Assembly: GCA_016210785.1 (NCBI GenBank)
Contig: JACQTN010000504.1
Coordinates: 1 to 6,058 of the forward strand
Reading direction: 5' to 3'
Origin: Armatimonadota bacterium
Lineage (GTDB): Bacteria > Sysuimicrobiota > Sysuimicrobiia > Sysuimicrobiales > JACQTN01
Length of the DNA: 6,058 nucleotides
Below, piece after piece: positions 1 to 5,070 of the stretch. Under the pieces are notes generated by a model. It was not told the origin of the DNA, searched no databases, and saw nothing but the letters and a program-made list of their open reading frames with translations. Each line of letters starts with the position of its first letter. The stretch's first letter is position 1. The position numbers and the translations under genes are program-made.

Positions 1-18
1 GTGCGCGACTCTACCGCG

Positions 19-1197
19 CTAGCCGTACTCACGGCGCGCCGGCATTCCGGTGCGCGGCCTGCGCGTTGCCTGCACCGACTCGTAGATGACGAGCAGACTG
101 GTCGTGATACCTTCGATGGAGAACGTCCGCGCGCGCTCCCGGGCCTGCGCGGCCAGCCGGCGCCGCCGCCCGGGATCCCGCAGCAGCGCCCGCATGACCG
201 TGGCGAGGCCCTCCACGTCGCCGGCCAGCAGGCCGGTCTCACCGTCCGCCACGGCCTCGGGCACCCCGCCCGACGCCACGGCCACCACCGGGAGCCCCAC
301 CGCCATCGCCTCCGTGATCACGAGCCCCGCAGTCTCGGTGCGGGAGGCGGTGGCGAACAGGTCGCCCGCGGCGTAGCAGTCTAGCGCCTTCACCCGCGGC
401 ATGGGGCCAGCAAAGGTGACGCGCACGGCGATCCCCAACTGCGCGGCCAGGTCGCGCAACGCTTTCTCCTGCGGCCCTCCGCCCACCACCAGCAGGTGGG
501 CGTCGTGCTCCGGCGCCACCCGCGCGAACGCCCGCAGCAGGTCGTCCACGCTCTTCTCCCGGCCCAGGCGCCCGACGTGGACCACCAGCGGCGCGCCCGC
601 GGGGATGCCGAACCGCGCTCGCACCCAGCTGGCATCGCGCGGCGCGAAGACCTCCGGCGTCAGCGCGCCCGTGGTGAGCACCTCGATGCGGGCGCGCACG
701 CCGGCCGCGCGCAGCCGGTCGTGCACAGCGCGCGACGGCGCGATAACGCAGTCGCACTGGTTGCAGAACGCGGTAGTGTACCAGCGGACCGCCGGCCGCG
801 TGACCGCGGCGCTCAGCGGCACGTAGTGCACGTACTCGGTGTAGAGGGTGTGGTGGGTGAAGACCAGCGGCGCGCTGGAACGGCGCGCCACGCCCGCCGC
901 CACGCGGCCCATCAAGAAGGGCGTGTGGGTGTGGACCACGTCCAGCCCCAGCGCCGCCAGGCGCCGGCCGGCCCGCGGCATCCAGGGCGGCGCCAGCGGG
1001 AAGTCCGGATATCGCCGGAGCGTCACCGACGGCACCCGGACCACGTCCCGGTCGCTGTCCGCGTAGCCCGGCGCGGCGGGCGCGACGATGTACACGCGGT
1101 GCCCCCGCCGGCGGAGTTCCTCGGAGAAACCCTCCACCGCGTTGACCACCCCGCTGATGCGCGGCTTGTAGGAATCGGAGAACATCCCGACCCTCAG
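19..1197 (-). CDS. GT4 family glycosyltransferase, diacylglycerol glucosyltransferase-like
   Basis: The protein is 392 aa if started at the CTG at 1197, or 388 aa from the ATG at 1185; the stop is TAG. It has the two-domain GT-B layout of family GT4. The N-terminal acceptor domain begins RVGMFSDSYKPRISGVV, has HTHTPF at about residues 89-94, and has HHTLYTEYVHYVP at about 115-127, a pattern typical of enzymes that glucosylate diacylglycerol. The C-terminal nucleotide-sugar domain has VGRLGREKS (about 208-216) and the EX7E motif (E288, E296) followed by AMAVGLPVV. Known members transfer glucose from UDP-glucose to membrane lipid on the cytoplasmic face; the exact acceptor here is inferred. A mannosyltransferase acting on phosphatidylinositol or another lipid is the main alternative. 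It is the last gene of a tight unit with the Nudix and HTH genes upstream. Family membership is secure, specificity is not. Confidence 0.93.
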   Translation of the reverse strand: MRVGMFSDSYKPRISGVVNAVEGFSEELRRRGHRVYIVAPAAPGYADSDRDVVRVPSVTLRRYPDFPLAPPWMPRAGRRLAALGLDVVHTHTPFLMGRVAAGVARRSSAPLVFTHHTLYTEYVHYVPLSAAVTRPAVRWYTTAFCNQCDCVIAPSRAVHDRLRAAGVRARIEVLTTGALTPEVFAPRDASWVRARFGIPAGAPLVVHVGRLGREKSVDDLLRAFARVAPEHDAHLLVVGGGPQEKALRDLAAQLGIAVRVTFAGPMPRVKALDCYAAGDLFATASRTETAGLVITEAMAVGLPVVAVASGGVPEAVADGETGLLAGDVEGLATVMRALLRDPGRRRRLAAQARERARTFSIEGITTSLLVIYESVQATRRPRTGMPARREYG

Positions 1198-1715
1198 ATC
1201 CGGCCCTCCTTGAGCATGCGGCGCACCGTCTCCAGCGCGGTCCGGGTGTGGGGAAACCCGATCTCCTCCGGCAGGTGATCCAGAGAAAACCAGCGCACTT
1301 CCATCACGTCATCCTGCACCACCTGCGGGTCTTGCGTGATGGCGCCCATGTAGTAGATGTCGAGGACCGGTTCGCCGTCGTCGCCGTACGATCCGGTCAG
1401 GAACAGCACGGGCCCCCGCAGGTGGACGTCCAGGCCCAGTTCCTCCATGATCTCGCGGCGGGCAGTTTCCTCGGGAAGCTCGCCGGGACTCATGAACCCG
1501 CCCGGCGTGTCCCACATCCCCTTACGCGGCTCCACGCCCCGCCGCACCAGTAAGACCGCGCCGTCCCGGTGGATCAGCACCGACACCGTCGGCTTCGGGT
1601 TCTGCCAGAACACGAACCCACACGACTGGCAGACCGGCACGTCCCGCAGCGGGTGTCCCACGGCATGCATCCGGAGCCTGCCTCCACACTTGGGACAGAA
1701 CGCGTACGCGACCAT
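1194..1715 (-). CDS. Zinc-ribbon Nudix hydrolase
   Basis: The protein is 173 aa, from ATG 1715 to TGA 1194. An N-terminal zinc ribbon has four cysteines (C7, C10, C29, C32) in two CxxC pairs. It is followed by a Nudix fold with a complete GX5EX7REUXEEXGU box at about residues 73-95 (GGFMSPGE...REIMEELGL). Such enzymes hydrolyse nucleoside diphosphates linked to another group, using metal bound by the REXXEE glutamates. The zinc ribbon resembles that of NAD-pyrophosphatase NudC, but the SQPWPFPxS signature of NudC is absent, so I do not call it NudC; the substrate is unknown. The frame stays open far upstream, but the start is fixed by the stop of the HTH gene 11 nt before it and by the zinc ribbon starting directly after the ATG. 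Its own Shine-Dalgarno is weak, so translation coupled to the upstream gene is plausible. Confidence 0.92.
   Translation of the reverse strand: MVAYAFCPKCGGRLRMHAVGHPLRDVPVCQSCGFVFWQNPKPTVSVLIHRDGAVLLVRRGVEPRKGMWDTPGGFMSPGELPEETARREIMEELGLDVHLRGPVLFLTGSYGDDGEPVLDIYYMGAITQDPQVVQDDVMEVRWFSLDHLPEEIGFPHTRTALETVRRMLKEGRI
1195..1211 (-). promoter_or_regulatory. Ribosome binding site placing the glycosyltransferase start at CTG
   Basis: AAGGAGG at 1211-1205 lies inside the last codons of the Nudix gene and ends 7 nt before a CTG at 1197-1195. It is 19 nt from the first ATG (1185), which is too far for normal use. The CTG overlaps the Nudix TGA stop (1196-1194) as CTGA, the same geometry as the common ATGA coupling. 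Starting at CTG gives a protein beginning M-R-V-G-M-F-S-D, which matches the usual N-terminus of this family and restores the first beta strand. Confidence 0.65.
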
Positions 1716-1726
1716 GATGATCCGGA

Positions 1727-2578
1727 TTACCCGCTGCGATCGGCCTGTTCCATGTAGGCCAGGACGTCCGAAAGGCGAAAGCGGCGCTGGCCGCCGGCGG
1801 TGCGCAGGCAGGGCAGCTTCCCCTGGTCGGTGTACCGGCGTACCGTGGCTTTGCTGACGGTGAGCAACGCGGAGGTCTCGTGCAGGCTCAGCTCGGGATC
1901 GAGCAGCCGGCGGATGATCTCCTCCCGGCTCTCGGTGAGCGGCTTTCTCCCTCCCTTGCGGCGTGGAGGCGCGGCGGCCGCCACCTCCATTGGCAGCGGC
2001 TCCTGTCGCGCCAGGTATCTCTGCAGCCGGACCCGCGGATCCACCGCGGACCTGGGCTTCGCAGAGGGCTGGCCTCCGGGTACGGGCGATGCATAGCCGC
2101 CGGGGTACACCCCGGTCGGGCCGGGCGGGTTCGAAACGGCCGGGCCTCCCCGGGACGCCGCGCCCGGAGCCCCGAGAGTAACCGGAAATGGTGCGGCGAC
2201 ATGGGCTGCCACCCTGCGGGACGGGTCCGCGGCGGGAGACGGCTCCACGGCCGCCGCGGAAGGGCTGCCGGGCATCGCCGGTCCCGCCGCATCGGCCTCG
2301 GCGGGGGCCTCCGCGGCCGGAGCGCTCCGGCCGGCCGGCGACGCGGTGACGCGGGCCGGCGGAGGGCCTGGGCGGAGGCCGGGAGAGCGGATGAACCCGG
2401 AGGGCGGGGCCGCGGGTGACAGGGAGGGGAGTCCGGGGACGGACGGCGGGGCGGGTGTCTCGCCCGCCATCCGGGCCGCCGTTCCCTCCTGAGATGCGTC
2501 CTGGGGCGCCCCTGGCGCCTCCCGGATCCGGGTCGTCTGCTGCTCCAGGTACCGGTACCAGTCCTGCAGCCTCTTCAT
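1727..2578 (-). CDS. MerR/excisionase-type HTH protein with long Pro/Ala-rich linker
   Basis: The protein is 283 aa, ATG start, TAA stop. The C-terminal part, about residues 230-277, is a winged helix-turn-helix of the MerR/excisionase type. It has SLHETSALLTVSKATVRRY as the helix-turn-helix and GGQRRFRLSDVLAYME as the wing and following helix. Just before it lies a basic helical stretch (KGGRKPLTESREEIIRRLL). The N-terminus (about 1-20) looks like one amphipathic helix rich in aromatic and charged residues. The roughly 170 residues between are Pro/Ala/Gly/Ser-rich and presumably disordered. The likely role is DNA-binding transcription regulator or nucleoid-associated adaptor; the target is unknown. 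It starts a unit with the Nudix and glycosyltransferase genes, so it could regulate them and itself. A modest Shine-Dalgarno (GGTGG) sits 6 nt before the ATG. The regular frame and the clear HTH end support a real gene despite the low complexity. Confidence 0.85.
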   Translation of the reverse strand: MKRLQDWYRYLEQQTTRIREAPGAPQDASQEGTAARMAGETPAPPSVPGLPSLSPAAPPSGFIRSPGLRPGPPPARVTASPAGRSAPAAEAPAEADAAGPAMPGSPSAAAVEPSPAADPSRRVAAHVAAPFPVTLGAPGAASRGGPAVSNPPGPTGVYPGGYASPVPGGQPSAKPRSAVDPRVRLQRYLARQEPLPMEVAAAAPPRRKGGRKPLTESREEIIRRLLDPELSLHETSALLTVSKATVRRYTDQGKLPCLRTAGGQRRFRLSDVLAYMEQADRSG

Positions 2579-2650
2579 GGCCCACCACCGAACAGAGCGT
2601 CCGCGCCGTGCTCAGGTTTAATGTCGAAAAGTTCGCAATCGCTGGGACGA

Positions 2651-2707
2651 ATTCCTGTTCGATGTCCGCAAAGAGGCAAATATATGATCGGGGTACCTCC
2701 GGGAATG
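2651..2707 (-). promoter_or_regulatory. Possible promoter for the HTH-Nudix-glycosyltransferase unit
   Basis: The 174 nt between the DUF402 stop and the HTH start are less GC-rich than the flanking genes, which fits a promoter region. The best -10-like hexamer is TATATT at 2684-2679, but the sequence 16-17 nt upstream (CATTCC/ATTCCC) is a poor -35. A second option is TTGCCT (2679-2674) with AGGAAT (2656-2651) at a 17-nt spacing. Neither is strong. A small 5-bp hairpin (2738-2752) follows the DUF402 stop but lacks a U-tract, so I do not call a terminator. Confidence 0.25.
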
Positions 2708-2752
2708 GCTGGATCCGTCCGTTGAGAGATCCGCTGGCCGGGGAGGTCCCGG

Positions 2753-3229
2753 TCAGGAAGACGCCAGCAGTGCGCGGGACTCCGATTCCACCGTGGCGAT
2801 AACATCCGGGGCATCCCGCAGCGCCGCACGGCATGCCTCGTCCACCTGCGCCCGGATCTCCGGAGACAGGTCCGGGGGAAGCTCGTCTTCGTCCAGCACC
2901 ACCGGGTCGCGCCCCGGTACCACCAGGATGTCCACGGTGAGGTCGCGCCACGTCAGCGAGTGGTCGGAGATGCGGAGGTCGGCGGAGAGGTTGAAGTACC
3001 ACGCCGCGGTGGTGCCGTCGGGCCGGACCCAGTGGTAGACGTTGTACGGGCGGTCCGCCCAGTAATAGGCGAGGGTCACCGTGCCAGGGGGAAGGTCCAC
3101 GCCGGCGACGCGGGCAGAGCGGTCCAGCACGTAGCGCAGCACCACTTGGCGGGGATCGCGGCGCACCAGCGCGCACGCAAATTCCTTGCGCACGCCGCCG
3201 AGGGTCTCTTTGATCTCGAGGAACTGCAC
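2753..3229 (-). CDS. DUF402 domain protein
   Basis: The protein is 158 aa, from a GTG at 3229 to TGA. It matches the DUF402 beta-barrel family: GTVTLAYYWADRPYNVYHW at about residues 49-67, then PDG (70-72), WYFNLS (77-82), DLTVDILVVPG (96-106) and the acidic LDEDEL (112-117). Characterised relatives include FomD and the staphylococcal nucleoside tri/diphosphatase Ntdp, which hydrolyse phosphoanhydride bonds with metal; activity here is inferred only from family. The helical tail (about 120-158) is typical. GTG 3229 is the only usable start after the TAG of the upstream HD-GYP gene. No Shine-Dalgarno is visible before it. The gene is in the same frame as the HD-GYP gene, with only the TAG and nine sense codons between, so translation may depend on coupling to that gene. 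Confidence 0.85.
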   Translation of the reverse strand: MQFLEIKETLGGVRKEFACALVRRDPRQVVLRYVLDRSARVAGVDLPPGTVTLAYYWADRPYNVYHWVRPDGTTAAWYFNLSADLRISDHSLTWRDLTVDILVVPGRDPVVLDEDELPPDLSPEIRAQVDEACRAALRDAPDVIATVESESRALLASS

Positions 3230-3256
3230 GCGGCCGGTGTGCTGCGGGAGGTACGG

Positions 3257-4636
3257 CTAGCGGGAGACCCCTTCGCTCAGTCGCGGCGCAAACGCCTCGC
3301 GGAGCTGCTCCTCCGTCTGGCCGCGGGTGAGCTCCAGCAGCGCCAGGGCCACGCGGGGGTCAAACTGCGTGCCCATGCCAGCGGCGAGGCGGGCGCGCGC
3401 ATCCTCCACGGACAGCGCCGGGCGGTGCGACCGCGGCGCGCGCAGAGCGTCGAAGGTGTCGGCCACGGCGATGATCCGCGCGCCCAGGGGAATGTCCTCT
3501 CCCTGCAGCCGGCCCGGATAGCCGTCGCCGTCATAGCGCTCGTGGTGGTGGCGGATATAGGCGGCGACGGTCTGCATGCCCGCCATCGTGGCCACGACCT
3601 CCGCGCCCGCGGCGGGATGCTGCTGGATCACGCGCATCTCCGGTGCGGTGAGCGGGCCGGGCTTCTCCTCCAGGCTGCGCGGCATCATGGCCTTGCCCAG
3701 ATCGTGCAGCTTGGCCGCGATGGCCACCGTCTCCACCTCATCCTCCGACAACCCCAGGTGCCGGGCCAGTCGCTGCGCCCACCACGACACGCGCTCGGAA
3801 TGCTCCGTGGTGTACGGCGACCCTCGCTCCACCAGCTCCACCAGCACCGCAAACGCCGCGCTGGTCTGCCGGAGGCTGATGGTGGAGATGCGGACGAGCG
3901 CCCCGCGCAGCAGGATCAGTGCCGGCGCCAGCATCAGCACCAACAGCGGGCGCATCGACGCGGTCCCCGCGGCCGCCGCCCCCAGGCACAGGGAGGCGAC
4001 GTACCCGGCACCCGCCTCGCGCAGCGCGCGTATCCACAGGTCCCACGTCCAGGCCCGGCGCCTCAGGGCGGCCCACGTGGTGACCACCCACGTGTTCACC
4101 AGAAGGTAGACGGCCCCCGCGGCTGCGACGGGCACCCAGGAGAACAGGCCCTGCGCCAGCACGGGCGCCGCCTGCGCCCGGTGGTAGATCTCCGCGGCCA
4201 GGCTCCAGGTCACCAGATACTGGGCCAGGTTGAACAGTATGGTCTGGAGGGTCAGGCGATTTTCCCGCTTCCACCGCACCGCCTGCGCGATGGAGGTTCC
4301 CGCAAAGGCCAGCAGCAGGGCCTGCTGGGGCGGGAAGATGAGCAGCGTGGCGAACGCGGCCGAGCTGCCCAGGCTCAGGTGGATCTTGTGTCCGAGAGGG
4401 AGAGGATAGAACCCGCCGAGGGCGGCCAGCGCCACCGCCAGTCCCGCGGCCACAGCGGCCGCGGGGCCGGCGAAGGGTGGCTCGAGCGCGGCACCGGTGG
4501 AGGTGAAGAGGAACATGCGCGCCACCAGGGCCGCCGCCGCGGCGGCCACGGCAAGCTGAAAGCCGCGGCTCGCGGAAGACTCCCCCGTGAACAGCCTGCC
4601 GACGGTCCTCTTCAAGACGACGGCTGCTACTGCCAT
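3257..4636 (-). CDS. Membrane-anchored HD-GYP protein, cyclic di-GMP phosphodiesterase type (intact copy)
   Basis: The protein is 459 aa from ATG 4636, stop TAG. The N-terminal half (to about residue 250) has some seven hydrophobic segments, near residues 26-46, 60-80, 91-119, 130-150, 163-190 and two within 210-247. It forms a membrane sensor region I cannot assign to a named family. The C-terminal half (about 255-435) is an HD-GYP domain with HDLGK (H311, D312), KPGPLT (325-330), H340 in QQHP, HHHER (363-367), DGYP (371-374) and VADTFDAL (391-398). All expected metal ligands are present, so it should hydrolyse cyclic di-GMP. A TTG at 4657 is in frame, but the ATG has a Shine-Dalgarno (GGAGAGG, 8 nt spacing) and the TTG does not. 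It is a tandem paralogue of the broken gene at 5071-6058, with the small secreted protein directly upstream. Confidence 0.93.
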   Translation of the reverse strand: MAVAAVVLKRTVGRLFTGESSASRGFQLAVAAAAAALVARMFLFTSTGAALEPPFAGPAAAVAAGLAVALAALGGFYPLPLGHKIHLSLGSSAAFATLLIFPPQQALLLAFAGTSIAQAVRWKRENRLTLQTILFNLAQYLVTWSLAAEIYHRAQAAPVLAQGLFSWVPVAAAGAVYLLVNTWVVTTWAALRRRAWTWDLWIRALREAGAGYVASLCLGAAAAGTASMRPLLVLMLAPALILLRGALVRISTISLRQTSAAFAVLVELVERGSPYTTEHSERVSWWAQRLARHLGLSEDEVETVAIAAKLHDLGKAMMPRSLEEKPGPLTAPEMRVIQQHPAAGAEVVATMAGMQTVAAYIRHHHERYDGDGYPGRLQGEDIPLGARIIAVADTFDALRAPRSHRPALSVEDARARLAAGMGTQFDPRVALALLELTRGQTEEQLREAFAPRLSEGVSR

Positions 4637-4642
4637 GCGCGC

Positions 4643-4671
4643 AACCTCTCCCGGCAACTGCCGATGAGGTT
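4643..4671 (-). promoter_or_regulatory. Hairpin covering the ribosome binding site of the HD-GYP gene
   Basis: On the minus strand AACCTC (4671-4666) is exactly complementary to GAGGTT (4648-4643). Nested inside, CGGC (4663-4660) pairs with GCCG (4655-4652) around an AGTT loop. The 3' arm contains the Shine-Dalgarno GGAGAGG (4651-4645), 8 nt before the ATG at 4636. The folded RNA would hide the ribosome binding site, which suggests translational control by temperature, a ligand or coupling to the upstream small gene. The pairing is seen directly; the regulatory role is inferred. Confidence 0.5.
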
Positions 4672-4725
4672 ACTGCTTCGGCGCGACGTCAGCCTCCACC
4701 TGCAAGGTGCCTGGGAAGAATTTCT

Positions 4726-4944
4726 CTACTGACGGTGATCGGTCGCGGCCTGGTTAGGCTCGTTGGGCGGATCTGCTTTGCTCGTGGCATCGGGATTGGC
4801 GCGACCCTGGTTGTTCGAGTTTGCGGCACCGGTAGGCCCATAGTTCGGGCTGTCTCCACCCTCGAATCCCGCCAGAACCGGAACCGCCTGAGCCATCAGC
4901 AGCGCGAGGCCGACCAGCACTGCGACCAGCCGGAATGTCGTCAC
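4726..4944 (-). CDS. Small secreted protein, unknown function
   Basis: The protein is 72 aa from GTG 4944, stop TAG. It starts with a short N-terminus (TTFR), a hydrophobic core (about residues 6-21) and a signal peptidase I-like site VLA after residue 25, giving a predicted mature peptide of 47 aa. The mature part is hydrophilic, rich in Asn, Pro, Ala and Gly, has no Cys, and looks disordered. I recognise no family. A longer reading from the ATG at 4977 is rejected because that ATG lies inside the TATAAT box of the promoter, whereas GTG 4944 has AAAGGAG at an 8-nt spacing. It lies between two paralogous membrane HD-GYP genes and precedes the intact one by 89 nt, so a peptide ligand or an envelope component sensed by them is one possibility. 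That role is speculative. Confidence 0.75.
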   Translation of the reverse strand: MTTFRLVAVLVGLALLMAQAVPVLAGFEGGDSPNYGPTGAANSNNQGRANPDATSKADPPNEPNQAATDHRQ

Positions 4945-4952
4945 GTGGATCT

Positions 4953-4959
4953 CTCCTTT
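4953..4959 (-). promoter_or_regulatory. Ribosome binding site of the small secreted protein
   Basis: AAAGGAG at 4959-4953 ends 8 nt before GTG 4944. It is near-consensus and fixes the start of the small gene at GTG, not at the ATG at 4977. Confidence 0.8.
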
Positions 4960-4975
4960 GAAGATCGTTTGGGTC

Positions 4976-5004
4976 ATTATACATGTTGCCGGAGAGTCCG
5001 AAAA
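4976..5004 (-). promoter_or_regulatory. Promoter with exact TATAAT -10 box
   Basis: A perfect -10 hexamer TATAAT lies at 4981-4976 on the minus strand, directly preceded by TG. It sits in a local AT-rich patch (about 4965-5035) that stands out in this GC-rich window. The -35 is weak: TTTTCG (5004-4999) at a 17-nt spacing or TTTCGG at 16. Transcription would start near 4969, leaving a leader of about 25 nt before the small secreted gene. It could also drive the intact HD-GYP gene, as no terminator is visible between them. Confidence 0.65.
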
Positions 5005-5070
5005 GTAGGTAAATGATAGAGAACCAAACGTATGGTCGACAGGGGGCAGGCGAGAGGATCTGGGGCTTCC

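Noticed and set aside
496..1278. Plus-strand 260-aa open frame
   Set aside because: Shadow of the glycosyltransferase gene; no domain and Arg/His-rich composition.
2738..2752. Hairpin after the DUF402 stop as a terminator
   Set aside because: A 5-bp GC stem without a following U-tract.
1716..3176. Upstream extension of the Nudix frame giving a 660-aa protein
   Set aside because: The extension is Pro/Arg-rich shadow sequence antiparallel in sense to nothing known, it overlaps the DUF402 and HTH genes on the same strand, and the Nudix domain begins at 1715.
4697..4709. Hairpin after the small secreted gene as a terminator
   Set aside because: Only a 5-bp stem with a 3-nt loop and no U-tract follows on the minus strand, so it is unlikely to stop transcription before the HD-GYP gene.
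2960..4732. Plus-strand 590-aa open frame
   Set aside because: It lies opposite the intact HD-GYP and DUF402 genes, has GC-rich shadow composition (Arg/Gln/His/Gly) and no recognisable domain.
4637..4975. Cyclic di-GMP riboswitch in the leader of the HD-GYP gene
   Set aside because: I see neither the GEMM-I nor the GEMM-II conserved core; most of this span is the coding sequence of the small secreted protein.
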